DNA from: a virus
Reading direction: 5' to 3' (one strand)
DNA length: 64,000 nt
Virus record (IMG/VR): IMGVR_UViG_3300042502_000594
Span: 1-64,000 of that record
Position numbers and translations under genes: made by a program. Below, one piece after another: positions 49,014 to 57,955 of this stretch. The notes beneath the pieces are model-generated. The model saw nothing but the letters and a program-made list of their open reading frames with translations. It was not told where the DNA came from and ran no database searches. Position 1 is the stretch's first letter. The number at the start of each line of letters is the position of its first letter.

Positions 49014-49060
49014 TTGATCCACCCACCTGGGAAGACCTAGGATACGCTAACTTTGAATAA
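49010..49060 (+). CDS. Possible 16-residue peptide
   Basis: ATG overlapping the NinG stop (ATGA) gives MIDPPTWEDLGYANFE. Could couple translation to the next gene; very short, low certainty. Confidence 0.25.
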   Translation: MIDPPTWEDLGYANFE

Positions 49061-49061
49061 C

Positions 49062-49460
49062 ATGGACAAGACCAAAAACATTTATACTCTCATCGTCCTC
49101 GCGCTAAGCGTGGTCATCCTCTGCGGGGTGTTCTTTCTAGTCTTCCACATGGGAGGATTGAAGGAAAGCTCCGAGAACGAGGCTGTGGCCATAGACAGGC
49201 TGCATGAGATAACCGAAAAGTACGAGGCCAAGATGGACCAGAACATCATCATCGTACAGGAAACCAAGGCCGCCATCGACTCCCTGCTAGTTCAAGACGA
49301 GAAGCAGTTCGTCATAGAGCAGGAGCAGATAGCCAAGTCTAAGATATTGATTTCACGAATACCCAAAATGCCAAATGACACACTACAAAAACTTTACACG
49401 CTCTCTTGGAATTATCTTCTTAATGAGTATCGCTCAGGCCGTCTACAGCCAGCCGAGTGA
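49062..49460 (+). CDS. Spanin-like membrane protein with coiled coil, 132 aa
   Basis: ATG 49062 begins MDKTKNIYTLIVLALSVVIL, one N-terminal membrane anchor, then a long periplasmic helical region (AIDRLHEITEKYEAKMDQN, QEQIAKSKILISRI). This is the form of inner-membrane spanins such as Rz. The next gene overlaps its 3' end by 86 bases in another frame, as Rz1 does with Rz. No sequence motif proves the call; NinG precedes it. Confidence 0.5.
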   Translation: MDKTKNIYTLIVLALSVVILCGVFFLVFHMGGLKESSENEAVAIDRLHEITEKYEAKMDQNIIIVQETKAAIDSLLVQDEKQFVIEQEQIAKSKILISRIPKMPNDTLQKLYTLSWNYLLNEYRSGRLQPAE

Positions 49461-49791
49461 GATCCCACAGCTCCCAAGAGAGGCACAGGAAATCGTATCA
49501 GCAGCCGCTGAGACCATCCGGCAGAACAAGATGACCATCGAGTCACGTTCGATGCGTATACAACAGATGAAGGACCAGCTAGAGGCTGCCCAGATAGCCC
49601 TTGACTTGGCCATAGAAAATAACGACCTTTGCAACGAGGTTCGTCAGAACCAACTGGCGGAGATCAGGTTTCTAAAGAGTCAATACCTTGACATGAAGCA
49701 GGAGATGAAGAAGGAGAGAAGGAGAAAGATATTTTGGAAGTGTGCAACCATTGTTACTTCCGCCACGACATTATACTTTTTTGTCTTTTAG
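49375..49791 (+). CDS. Secreted coiled-coil protein with C-terminal membrane segment, 138 aa
   Basis: It starts MTHYKNFTRSLGIIFLMSIA with a signal-like sequence and likely cleavage after AVYS. A helical coiled coil follows (SMRIQQMKDQLEAAQIALDL), then a hydrophobic end segment after a KKERRRKIFWK patch. There is no lipobox. As the overlapping partner of the 49062 gene it may be an outer spanin or a unimolecular spanin-like protein (inference). Its transcript ends at a terminator. Confidence 0.5.
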   Translation: MTHYKNFTRSLGIIFLMSIAQAVYSQPSEIPQLPREAQEIVSAAAETIRQNKMTIESRSMRIQQMKDQLEAAQIALDLAIENNDLCNEVRQNQLAEIRFLKSQYLDMKQEMKKERRRKIFWKCATIVTSATTLYFFVF

Positions 49792-49792
49792 T

Positions 49793-49820
49793 GTTATAGT
49801 TGTTATAGTTGTTTATTGTT
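49793..49820 (+). repeat. Tandem GTTATAGTT repeat
   Basis: GTTATAGTT occurs twice in a row, then a degenerate GTTTATTGTT. Lies between the plus-strand gene end and the convergent terminator. Confidence 0.5.
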
Positions 49821-49827
49821 GAAAGAG

Positions 49828-49855
49828 GGCCATCCAACGGGGTGGCCTTTTTTTT
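49828..49855. terminator. Convergent terminator between spanin-like gene and endolysin
   Basis: GGCCATC/GGTGGCC 7-bp stem (one G-U) with a six-base loop, then eight T on the plus strand. On the minus strand the following text is only CTCTTTC, so it serves the plus transcript best. The endolysin stop overlaps the T-run. Confidence 0.75.
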
Positions 49856-50438
49856 ATCTAAAGCTGGTAGCCTTTTTCCAACGTGTGATGTGGGTGTTCT
49901 TAGACAGCGGACGGATCTTGACGTAGACACCATCCCGTGACCGGCTGTCACGCATTCCCTGTTCGTTAGTATTACCCTCGATAACCCTTACCGAATACTC
50001 CCCAACGCGGTCTACGATTCCGGTGTGTCCGATCCCTTTGTATCTTGACTTCTTGAAGCTTGAGTATGTGTATGTGGCAACAAGGACATCGCCATCACGA
50101 AAGCTCTGATAAAATCTTCCATTCGTAAAGATTACATCTTTTTGGTTATAAGCAGACGGAGACCACCCAGTTATGGTGTTTGGGATGTTGCAGTCGTCAA
50201 GGATAGCCCGGACGAAGAATGCACACCACGCGTAGCCGGGCTTCCACCCGACCGCCGCCATCATCTTCTGGAGGTCTCTGTCATTGAAACCCTGATTGTT
50301 ACCTCCTTTCTCCTTTACGCCTACAAAGGAAGCGGCTGTGGCACGGACGCAGTAACCGTCATTATCAGCCACAAGATTAGAAGGAAGGATAAGAGTAATC
50401 CAAAGTAAACAACAAGGTATAAAACGATTCTTTGCCAT
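49854..50438 (-). CDS. Endolysin, CHAP/NlpC-P60-type amidase-peptidase, 194 aa
   Basis: A signal-like N-terminus (MAKNRFIPCCLLWITLILPS) is followed by the CHAP-type layout: GYAWCAFFVRA with catalytic Cys (~residue 72), GHTGIVDRV with His (~138) and VIEGNTNEQG with the third polar residue. It also has VGVKEKGGNN, typical for TIGR02594-like cell-wall hydrolases. It cuts peptidoglycan at lysis. Its first 118 bases overlap the holin candidate's end. The signal peptide suggests Sec export, so the holin may not be strictly needed for exit (inference). Confidence 0.8.
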   Translation of the reverse strand: MAKNRFIPCCLLWITLILPSNLVADNDGYCVRATAASFVGVKEKGGNNQGFNDRDLQKMMAAVGWKPGYAWCAFFVRAILDDCNIPNTITGWSPSAYNQKDVIFTNGRFYQSFRDGDVLVATYTYSSFKKSRYKGIGHTGIVDRVGEYSVRVIEGNTNEQGMRDSRSRDGVYVKIRPLSKNTHITRWKKATSFR

Positions 50439-50713
50439 GGTGTAGATGCGTATTCTAGTTCCTCCTTGGCGTGTTTCGAATAGAAGTAGTTCTGTAAACC
50501 ACGGAAGTTGAAGAACCCACCAAGGAATGCTACAAAGTTAGCAAAAACCATGACAAGTGCGGCAAGTAAAACCTGCTGAATGTACTCCGTGGAGATCAGT
50601 CCGTCACCGAAATACTCGGCGCTGTAGGATCCTGCGAGTAGGAATAGGAAGAACGCGAGCGGGATAGTCCATACCCCGTCGAAGAGTTGTAGTTTGCGTA
50701 GTATCTTTTTCAT
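50321..50713 (-). CDS. Holin candidate, three membrane segments, 130 aa
   Basis: Three hydrophobic segments: TIPLAFFLFLLAGSYSA, QVLLAALVMVFANFVAFLGG and VLYLVVYFGLLLSFLLILWL. A short basic N-terminus and location directly before the endolysin (same strand, overlapping) fit a class I holin-like protein. No motif is universal for holins, so this is by topology and position. Its ATG overlaps the stop of the upstream gene by four bases. Confidence 0.65.
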   Translation of the reverse strand: MKKILRKLQLFDGVWTIPLAFFLFLLAGSYSAEYFGDGLISTEYIQQVLLAALVMVFANFVAFLGGFFNFRGLQNYFYSKHAKEELEYASTPWQRIVLYLVVYFGLLLSFLLILWLIMTVTASVPQPLPL

Positions 50714-51810
50714 AAAAGGTATTTGTTCATTGTATCTAAATCGATTGATGATCCGCTAGTTTCGTTCTTGCCCTGGGCAGGGAGAAACTCAAAGTCAAAG
50801 GCTAGTCTGCTTCCCTCAGGGTAAGTCAGCATTTTAGTTGCCTGGTCGTACTTAACCTCGTCACCCTTGACAAGTCTTATGGTTGTATCTTGACTAGAGT
50901 ACAGGGTTATATCCCACGCAGTCCCGAACACGTTGGTTCCTGTCTTTGTGAACTTGTCATTATACAGCTTCCATCTACACACAAAGTCTGGGAGTAGTTT
51001 ACCATACGAACTGATAAGGCTGGTATACGGAATGTCCTTAGCCAAGATACCGTTGATATAAACCTCGCCCTTTAACGTGGTGTCGTCAACCATAACAATG
51101 TCCGAGGCAATGTTCAAACAATGTGTGTCGTGGCTCTTAAACTCAACGTGCCATGTGGTCCCGAACGCGTCTGCCAGTTGGAAGTCATTCAGCCCCGTCT
51201 TTGCCTTCAATTCAGCAATGGTATACTTAGGGTAAGACTTTGTAAAACGTGTCGGATTTGGGGTCGATGTGGTCTTGATAAAGGTCTTTCGAAGAATCGA
51301 TCTCCACATCACATTCTCATCGTGTGGGTAATGAACCCCGAAATAGTTGTTGAACCCCTGCTCGTAGTAGAAGTTATAGTCATACCCGTTAGCTGTAGGG
51401 ACGATACGAACCTCGTTCCACCCGGTCCAGCTCTTCTGTCCTGTTCCCTCTGGGAGGTTGACAAGGTTTCCGCTTGAGTCAAGCACCGTGTCGATAGTGA
51501 ACTCCTCGTATGGACGATAGAATACAAACGTCCCGTTCTCCATGCTCACAAGGTCCATATTGCTTGAATGCAGGTGTATCGCGGCAAGGTTCAGGGGATA
51601 TGCCCCGAACAAGGAGACCGTTGAATCTATGACATAGTTATAGGTAATAGTCGGGCCGAACTTTCCGTTAGCCCCCTTGACCATCTTAGTGTAATCCATC
51701 AAACAGATTTCCACAAGGGACTTAGTTGTCCTCTTGTTGATCTGCCCGTTGATTGCCCCCATCTCCGATGGCAAGTTCAATAACCTTAGTGACTTATCTA
51801 AGTTCTGCAT
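50710..51810 (-). CDS. Virion-associated hypothetical protein, ~366 aa
   Basis: Start ATG 51810 (MQNLDKSLRLLNLPSEMGAI) is preferred because the longer frame overlaps the promoter. The protein is beta-rich, with TGLNDFQLADAFGTTWHVEF and FGTAWDITLYSSQDTTIRL, two related FGTxW beta segments. No known domain. It lies after the fibre genes and before holin. It may be a fibre, receptor-binding or lysis-linked protein. Confidence 0.55.
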   Translation of the reverse strand: MQNLDKSLRLLNLPSEMGAINGQINKRTTKSLVEICLMDYTKMVKGANGKFGPTITYNYVIDSTVSLFGAYPLNLAAIHLHSSNMDLVSMENGTFVFYRPYEEFTIDTVLDSSGNLVNLPEGTGQKSWTGWNEVRIVPTANGYDYNFYYEQGFNNYFGVHYPHDENVMWRSILRKTFIKTTSTPNPTRFTKSYPKYTIAELKAKTGLNDFQLADAFGTTWHVEFKSHDTHCLNIASDIVMVDDTTLKGEVYINGILAKDIPYTSLISSYGKLLPDFVCRWKLYNDKFTKTGTNVFGTAWDITLYSSQDTTIRLVKGDEVKYDQATKMLTYPEGSRLAFDFEFLPAQGKNETSGSSIDLDTMNKYLL

Positions 51811-51826
51811 AGGTGTATTATTTGTA

Positions 51827-51834
51827 CAAATATA
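51827..51834 (-). promoter_or_regulatory. Promoter -7 element for lysis block
   Basis: TATATTTG on the minus strand, 17 bases before ATG 51810. It may give separate late transcription of this gene, holin and endolysin. Confidence 0.5.
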
Positions 51835-51836
51835 AT

Positions 51837-52466
51837 CTAAGAAAATGATATTGAACTTACTGTAGGTGGTTGTGTAACCATTACATACCAATTAGATGAA
51901 GTAGTTACAGTTCCTTTATATGTCCATAAGGTACAGTCAGCGGAGCTATCTATATCTGTAACTCTCAGATAATCAACATATTGGCTAGTCAGTCCGTTGT
52001 TAAGTAGATTAAAAATTCTTGGTGTTCCGGGAGAAGAAGACACTAAATTTATAAAACCAGCAGGAGTTCCTAATGCAGCAAAAGAAGAACTGAGCGTAAG
52101 TGTTCCTGCCAATTGTATAGTTGTATTTATAGTAGAAAATCTTAGACCGCACCCTATTGTGGATCCTCCAGGGTCTAATATAGAATTGGCACTAATAACA
52201 ATAGAGGATGTACCTGATATACTGTTTGTACTTGATAAGGTTACATTCCCAGCTACAGTTAGCAAAGCATTTACTATTAAGTTGCCTGTATAACCTGTTG
52301 TTGTTAGTGATAATAATGCAGTTGTAGCAGCACCTACTGTGCACTGGCCGTTGTTAGTTCCTGTAAATACTACATCATCCCCAGCTGCAGGTACACCTGC
52401 TGGAGACCAACTTGCTGCTGTTGCCCAAGTGGATGCTGTATTTGATATCCAGGTTTTAGTAGGCAT
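51837..52466 (-). CDS. Fibre-like protein, 209 aa
   Basis: MPTKTWISNTASTWATAASW, then PAGVPAAGDDVVFTGTNN and repeating beta-strand text rich in Ser/Thr/Asn, ending SSNWYVMVTQPPT. It looks like a beta-helix or beta-prism fibre head. The first ~60 residues resemble the start of the next gene (WGTAGNWDTGVLPSATLAGT), so the two are probably paralogues. Stop and start overlap the neighbours. Confidence 0.6.
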   Translation of the reverse strand: MPTKTWISNTASTWATAASWSPAGVPAAGDDVVFTGTNNGQCTVGAATTALLSLTTTGYTGNLIVNALLTVAGNVTLSSTNSISGTSSIVISANSILDPGGSTIGCGLRFSTINTTIQLAGTLTLSSSFAALGTPAGFINLVSSSPGTPRIFNLLNNGLTSQYVDYLRVTDIDSSADCTLWTYKGTVTTSSNWYVMVTQPPTVSSISFS

Positions 52467-54277
52467 TAGTTAGATATAAATGTTGAGTGTCTTGTTCTAG
52501 GATAATCCCAGTTTTTCCAGTTTTTTGTGTTTGGAGATATAAATCCTCCTCTTGTCCAAATTGTCTGCCCATTGGAACTATCAACATCGAGACCACCAGT
52601 CCCTGCACTAATGTAAAATAAATCTTGGGATGCACCTGGAAGAAGAGTAAATATAGTGCTTGCAGTAGCGGGATCTGAGCCTATTGATAATCCATTAGCG
52701 GGAACAGCTATCCAAGATAGCATTATTAAACTTGTCCTTATCTTATACTCTACTGATGGAAGCAATCTAAGAGCAGATCCAGTGGAGCTTGGTGCAAGAG
52801 AACATGATAAGCTATCACAATCCCATCCTATAGTTCCTCTGTGTGTAAATGTAAGGTTTGATATAGCATTAGTTAGAGTAAAGGTCAATATCCTAACCGG
52901 AACCGTATCATAGAAAAACAAAAGTGTTCCAGATGTAGAGCCAGCACCATTTGTGTTGTGTTCAAGAGAGGGTATGGTAGCTCCCGAAGAACCAAGGCCG
53001 TAAAATGCAGCAGACTGTCCTGCTAATATGCCTGCCCCTAAACTAAAGTTTAACAGTCCAGAAGTATACGTCAATGATCCAGAATCTCTAAATCCGATAA
53101 TAGTTGAAATCGTTACCGACCCCGTTGTGTTTATTTGAACCTGCCAGCTTATACCCCATGACACAAAAGATGTGGTGGCATTACTTTCTGAATATGTTAC
53201 GGAAGTTCCCTGTAGTACAAGAACCGTGGTGCTTGATGCCCTCATGCCAGCAGCATGAGAAAAGTTTCCGTTTAAATATATCGTGCCTCCTGAGGTAAGC
53301 ATTGGACCTTTAGTGACTTGGGTAGGTGTGGTGCTTAAGTTTCCAACAACGCAGATGTTACCTACTATATTCATGGTCTGAGGGCCAGATAGAGCGGCTG
53401 TCCTTATCTCTAGGTTATTAAAGTTTACACCCGTTGAGTTAGTTGTTGTGGCTGATGTAGAACTACTTCCGTTTAAGTTTACAGTATACGTTGCTGAGGT
53501 TTGAACATTTTGGTATAGTATAAAGGTCCCATCACACACAACCGTTCCTGCAACATATAAAAACGTAGACCCTACCGCTGTACCTAGTCCACCATATCCA
53601 GAATTACCGGCAAGGGTAACGGTTTGACCTGGAGCATCTATTGTTAGGTTTAACCCGAAGCCTCCACTATTAACGACACCAAACCAAGAGTAAGTACCAG
53701 TACCAGTCATCCTTATGGTTGAGATAGAGCCAGCTGTAGCAACTATTCTACCAGCTGCCCCAGATAGTTGTATAGTAACATTTGCACCAGCATTTATTGT
53801 AAACGCTCCAGAGAAGGTAACAACATTAGCTGCGCCTGGTCCAATAAATATATTCCCATTTATTGTCCAGTTATCAAGTAAGGTAACGCTAGGGTTCGCA
53901 AATGCTGCAATAGTAGCTATACCAAAAGCATTTGACCATACTCTTCCATTACTTCTAAGACTAGTATTACCATTTGCTCTTGTAAGTATAGCACCAGTTC
54001 CTGCTATTCCCATAGTGGGAGAAAGAGTAACTGTATGACCTGGATTTGCAGAACTTGTAGACCCAACTATTATATTATTAGTCATGGTTATAGTGTTAGT
54101 ATAACCAGTAAAGTTCAAGTTTCTACAAACAGCCGTTGTAATGTTTACCGTACAGTTAGGAGAGGACGCATTAAATATGGCATCAGTACCTGCTAGTGTA
54201 GCAGAGGGTAGTACCCCGGTATCCCAATTCCCCGCAGTACCCCAGTTACTATCTATGGCCCCTGTGAAAATTGGCAT
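52466..54277 (-). CDS. Fibre / beta-helix protein, 603 aa
   Basis: Begins MPIFTGAIDSNWGTAGNWDT, related to the 51837 gene. Repeated short beta-strand modules of Gly/Thr/Asn/Ser text (GTAVGSTFLYVAGTVVCDGT) suggest a right-handed beta-helix as in tail spikes. No catalytic motif for polysaccharide cleavage was noticed. Probably a receptor-binding or decoration fibre. Confidence 0.6.
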   Translation of the reverse strand: MPIFTGAIDSNWGTAGNWDTGVLPSATLAGTDAIFNASSPNCTVNITTAVCRNLNFTGYTNTITMTNNIIVGSTSSANPGHTVTLSPTMGIAGTGAILTRANGNTSLRSNGRVWSNAFGIATIAAFANPSVTLLDNWTINGNIFIGPGAANVVTFSGAFTINAGANVTIQLSGAAGRIVATAGSISTIRMTGTGTYSWFGVVNSGGFGLNLTIDAPGQTVTLAGNSGYGGLGTAVGSTFLYVAGTVVCDGTFILYQNVQTSATYTVNLNGSSSTSATTTNSTGVNFNNLEIRTAALSGPQTMNIVGNICVVGNLSTTPTQVTKGPMLTSGGTIYLNGNFSHAAGMRASSTTVLVLQGTSVTYSESNATTSFVSWGISWQVQINTTGSVTISTIIGFRDSGSLTYTSGLLNFSLGAGILAGQSAAFYGLGSSGATIPSLEHNTNGAGSTSGTLLFFYDTVPVRILTFTLTNAISNLTFTHRGTIGWDCDSLSCSLAPSSTGSALRLLPSVEYKIRTSLIMLSWIAVPANGLSIGSDPATASTIFTLLPGASQDLFYISAGTGGLDVDSSNGQTIWTRGGFISPNTKNWKNWDYPRTRHSTFISN

Positions 54278-54278
54278 A

Positions 54279-54515
54279 CTACAACTGATTTAGAACCTGC
54301 TCAGTAACCTGACGAGCAATTATTTTATCTTTCTCTGTGATTACTCTATTCTCTATATTACCCTCTACCTCTTCTACGCTTTGTGGTAGGAAGTGGTAGA
54401 TTGCAACATCAACTAAGTCTGTGATGTCACCTGAAAATTGAATAGACACTTCTGTTACAAGAGCGTCTCCTTCTAGATACTTATTGTTAATTGTGTAAGT
54501 GTGAGTTATTGCCAT
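54279..54515 (-). CDS. Small fibre-associated protein, 78 aa
   Basis: ATG 54515 (MAITHTYTINNKYLEGDALV) is chosen over an upstream frame start. Beta-rich first half with VTEVSIQFSGDITDLVDVAI, helical end. Lies five bases after the previous gene. May be a fibre chaperone or adaptor (inference). Confidence 0.6.
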   Translation of the reverse strand: MAITHTYTINNKYLEGDALVTEVSIQFSGDITDLVDVAIYHFLPQSVEEVEGNIENRVITEKDKIIARQVTEQVLNQL

Positions 54516-54520
54516 TGCTA

Positions 54521-55219
54521 TTAGATTTTGGTTACAAATATCTGAAGGATAACCCAAGATACAGTAGTAGCTGAGTTTACGTTAAAACCTATAATATCAT
54601 TAGCTGCTATAGATGTTGTCCATCCAGTCAAAGTACTAGATGCGGCTGTTTGTTGAGATGATAAAGTAGGTTTAGCTGAACCTGTAATTACGTTAGCAAC
54701 TGTTGGGATTGTTGGTGCAGCTGTTTTCCATATATCTACAACTATAGATCCTGCTGTATTAGCTATCAATCTCCAACTTGTTATAGTGCAAGCATAGGGA
54801 ACTTGAACATATCCCTTTTGACCAACTGTAATTGTTCCTCCTGATCCATCTATAGTAGTACCTATTGTTGCTGAACTACCTCCCGCAGCAATAGTAAATG
54901 ACACATCAGCAGATAGATTTTGAGTATTACCATTAATAGTAATAGTTCTTGTTGGTGGGACTTTGTCATTAAACGCGGTACGATCCGCTGCACTCAAGTA
55001 CCCGTCTACAGAGTTTGTTGCAAGTGGAATACTCAAGTTAGGGGTTGTCCCGCTAGAGGATACAAGTGGAGCTGTTGCCGTAACGTCCGTAACCGGAGTA
55101 CCCACCTGAGATGCTACATACGCCTTTACCGCAGACTGCGACGGAACCACGATGTCACTATCTAGCGACAGGGTTGGGTCGGTATCAATCGGGGTTCCTT
55201 TTGTAAATCCTTGTGACAT
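54521..55219 (-). CDS. Fibre-type virion protein, 232 aa
   Basis: The first 90 residues hold the PLVSSSGTTPNLSIPLATNS and GYLSAADRTAFNDK modules seen at the ends of phage tail fibres. Then a Gly/Ser/Thr-rich beta domain follows, with WRLIANTAGSIVVDIWKTAA. Likely trimeric fibre part. Receptor role inferred. Confidence 0.65.
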   Translation of the reverse strand: MSQGFTKGTPIDTDPTLSLDSDIVVPSQSAVKAYVASQVGTPVTDVTATAPLVSSSGTTPNLSIPLATNSVDGYLSAADRTAFNDKVPPTRTITINGNTQNLSADVSFTIAAGGSSATIGTTIDGSGGTITVGQKGYVQVPYACTITSWRLIANTAGSIVVDIWKTAAPTIPTVANVITGSAKPTLSSQQTAASSTLTGWTTSIAANDIIGFNVNSATTVSWVILQIFVTKI

Positions 55220-55220
55220 A

Positions 55221-56468
55221 TTATCTGCTTATTTCTTCCCAGTCCATTGAACCAAATACACTTTCATTATTTGTACCTGCTGCTAAAACTAATGTGAACT
55301 CAAAAGGAGTGCCTGTTAATCCATCTCTTTCTAATTGGGTACTTAATAAAGCTGCTCTTAATATATCTACAGACACACTTGTGCTTGCTGTAGCTGTAAA
55401 ATATCCTGATGCAATAACTCTAGCTCCCGTAAAAGAAAAAGAGGTTCCTGTTGTGTTATATTCTACGCAAGAATTTACTCCTGCGCTCGTCCATGAGCCT
55501 GCTGTGGTGGTGCCTCCTGATACAACTTGCCAATTAAAATTAGCTGCTGTATTACCTATTGCAGAAAGAGCTGTTGCTACAGCTATACCATCTAGCCTTG
55601 TTGATTTAAGTCTTATAGAAACAATAGGATAATACGTACCTGCTGTTGTTAATGTTCTAGGTATAGTGATTGGTGTACCTACAGCTTGTTGTGAACCACG
55701 AAGTTCATATCCTCCTTCAGACAGTACGGTAGAGCATATCTGTTTTAAGGCACTAGCACCACTTGTAGCGCCTGTATTAGTTACCTCATACCTTAATGGC
55801 AAGGATGCCGTTGTGATGTAGGTAGATGTAATCAAGTTGGCGTGATGGAACTTATGGCAAACGTAGAAGTTCCCATTTATAACAAAGCCTATCCTAACTG
55901 TTCCTACCCCTAACCATTCTAGATCCATGAACAAGATCTGGGCCTTTGTTAGGTCAAGTATGATCCCACTAGGTCCCGAACCATCCATCGGGTCAACATT
56001 CCAACTTGCTTGGGCCACCGGAGTGTTTACAACTGACCCCGTAACAAAACTTCTCTCTACAAAACTTACCGTGGTATTGTTCTGTTCTAGGTAGAACCCG
56101 TTTTGTGCACCATAGTAACCAACTCTTTGTCTGAGGTTGGTCTTAGCTGCACTCATCACAAACGTGGAAAGCACAAGTAAGCTCTTGCCGGGCTGATACG
56201 AGAACACCTTGGTGGTTTCCCTCACAACCTCAGAACCTGACGCTGCTGTTACAGCAAGATCAACTAACCCTTGAGCAGCATTAAATGTAGCTGTACCTCC
56301 TGTTGCGGTAGCTGTAGACCACAGACCATTATCAGCAAATCTATGGCTTGAGTCAAACAAGGTGAATGGCTCGCTTACCCTTAGTCTTCCAAAGGCATCT
56401 AGATTAGGAGTATTTGCAAACGAAATCTCGCTACTAATTATGTTGTATGATGAGTATCCTTGTGCCAT
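55221..56468 (-). CDS. Conserved virion appendage protein, 415 aa
   Basis: NLDAFGRLRVSEPFTLFDS near residue 22 is a motif I know from conserved structural proteins of T4-like and other phages. The rest is beta-rich with repeated FxxTGAR and STxVDILRAALL text. The next gene (56470) is a usual neighbour of this family. Location among fibre genes supports a baseplate or fibre attachment role. No enzyme motif. Confidence 0.65.
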   Translation of the reverse strand: MAQGYSSYNIISSEISFANTPNLDAFGRLRVSEPFTLFDSSHRFADNGLWSTATATGGTATFNAAQGLVDLAVTAASGSEVVRETTKVFSYQPGKSLLVLSTFVMSAAKTNLRQRVGYYGAQNGFYLEQNNTTVSFVERSFVTGSVVNTPVAQASWNVDPMDGSGPSGIILDLTKAQILFMDLEWLGVGTVRIGFVINGNFYVCHKFHHANLITSTYITTASLPLRYEVTNTGATSGASALKQICSTVLSEGGYELRGSQQAVGTPITIPRTLTTAGTYYPIVSIRLKSTRLDGIAVATALSAIGNTAANFNWQVVSGGTTTAGSWTSAGVNSCVEYNTTGTSFSFTGARVIASGYFTATASTSVSVDILRAALLSTQLERDGLTGTPFEFTLVLAAGTNNESVFGSMDWEEISR

Positions 56469-56469
56469 G

Positions 56470-56799
56470 TTAGCTTATTTCAGATCCGTAAAGTGAGAAC
56501 GATAAGTTAGTATTCGAGGAATAAACCTTCACCCTGTCCGTTGTGGCCAAAGTTACACCTATTGTGGCAATAAAAGTATCATTTGCCCCGATAGGAAGGT
56601 CATAGTAAATGTAATCTTCAGGCTTGGTAACCCCTCCCCCTACAGCGATTGAGATTCTGAACGTGGAAAGGACAGAGGACCTGTTACACACGATGACAGA
56701 ACTAGCCACCGCTGAGGTAGCCGCCGGAACCGTGTAGAGTGTTGTCTCTGTTGTTGCTGATGGACTAGACTGTCCGAGTACTTTATATGCTGTTGCCAT
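56470..56799 (-). CDS. Small conserved virion protein, 109 aa
   Basis: MATAYKVLGQSSPSATTETT, SSVIVCNRSSVLSTFRISIA and YYDLPIGANDTFIATIGVTL form a pattern known in small phage structural proteins (VLGQ ... VCNR ... FRI ... YYDLPIxANDTF). It pairs with the 415-residue protein that follows. All-beta fold likely. Role in virion inferred. Confidence 0.7.
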   Translation of the reverse strand: MATAYKVLGQSSPSATTETTLYTVPAATSAVASSVIVCNRSSVLSTFRISIAVGGGVTKPEDYIYYDLPIGANDTFIATIGVTLATTDRVKVYSSNTNLSFSLYGSEIS

Positions 56800-56800
56800 T

Positions 56801-57955
56801 TTATGCTCCCATTAATAATAAAGGTGAAAGAGTGTCTGATGATCCCCCGGTCCCGTTAGAAGCCGACGTGATGCGACCCTGCTGGTCAACGGTTATGTTC
56901 GCGTTTGTATAAGCCCCAGGAGTAACAGCCGTGTCGGCAAGGTCAATGGTTCCACTTGTTGTTATCGTCCCACCATCAAGTCCTGTCCCTGCTGTTATCG
57001 AGGTGACCGTTCCTGTGCTTGTGGAAATGTATTCAACGTGACCTGAGGCATCCAAAGCTAGAACCATTCCAGTTGTAGCAGTTGCGTGGTTAGGGGTTAT
57101 GATGTCAACGTAGGTAGGCGTGACCTCTACAGACTGAGTGCCTGATACTATCCTAGAACCGGTGGCGTCTGTTTCCAATGAACCCGTAGCCGAGTTAGCC
57201 ACGAAGCTCGTGTTATTATCAAACGTGAGGTCAAATCCTCCTCCGTCAATCGTATTGTTTTGAGTAAGGGTTGACCCTGAAATAAGAGTTTCTTGAAGGG
57301 TGTCTATTAGGTTTCCTCCAACAGAGGTAACATCCACGCAGAGTTGGGTCCCGTCAGGGAACCCCGCAGGGCCTGCAAGTAATGTAGAGTCAAACCGCGC
57401 GAATGTTCCGAAATCGCTATAGTTAGACAGCTGATAAACACCGTAAACGGTAGGATCTGTTTTACTAAATATGAATATCCACGAGCCGTCTTGGACAATG
57501 GGCCAGAAACCCGTAAAGTCTTGGTTGTTGGCGGTAAAATAGTTTATTCGTATTACCGAGCCACCGTCATACAATGTCCCAGGGACATCCGGATCGCTCC
57601 CAGCTGTGTACTGAATCGAACACTCCGGCTCTGTGTTACCGCACTCGCAGCATCCCTTGAACACAGATGTTACAAGCAGTCTGTAAATCTCAATGGTCCT
57701 GTCCTGTACCTCCTTGGCTGTGTTGTTAGAGTTGAGAGACGTAAAAACATTGCCCCCAACCTCAGTCACGGTATACACAGTGAACTGAACCGACTTGATT
57801 CCATCTTGCGTTATGGTAATCGTGTCGTAGCCGTATGAAATATACGTGGGTACCTGGGGCATGACTTGACTCATGCTTATTTGATAGTCGGTCCCGTTTA
57901 AGAAAGATACGACATCGTTTCCCTCAATCTGTATCTTTGTAACTGTTAAATTCAT
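56801..57955 (-). CDS. Fibre protein with C-terminal ITSI-type repeat domain, 384 aa
   Basis: N-terminal ~115 residues form a beta/helix module ending in GCCECGNTEPEC, a Cys cluster like that in the 1195-residue fibre. The C-terminus has TGTVTSITAGTGLDGGTITT and ITVDQQGRITSASNG, the typical phage-fibre end. A possible anchor-and-tip architecture. ATGA overlap with the preceding gene. Confidence 0.7.
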   Translation of the reverse strand: MNLTVTKIQIEGNDVVSFLNGTDYQISMSQVMPQVPTYISYGYDTITITQDGIKSVQFTVYTVTEVGGNVFTSLNSNNTAKEVQDRTIEIYRLLVTSVFKGCCECGNTEPECSIQYTAGSDPDVPGTLYDGGSVIRINYFTANNQDFTGFWPIVQDGSWIFIFSKTDPTVYGVYQLSNYSDFGTFARFDSTLLAGPAGFPDGTQLCVDVTSVGGNLIDTLQETLISGSTLTQNNTIDGGGFDLTFDNNTSFVANSATGSLETDATGSRIVSGTQSVEVTPTYVDIITPNHATATTGMVLALDASGHVEYISTSTGTVTSITAGTGLDGGTITTSGTIDLADTAVTPGAYTNANITVDQQGRITSASNGTGGSSDTLSPLLLMGA

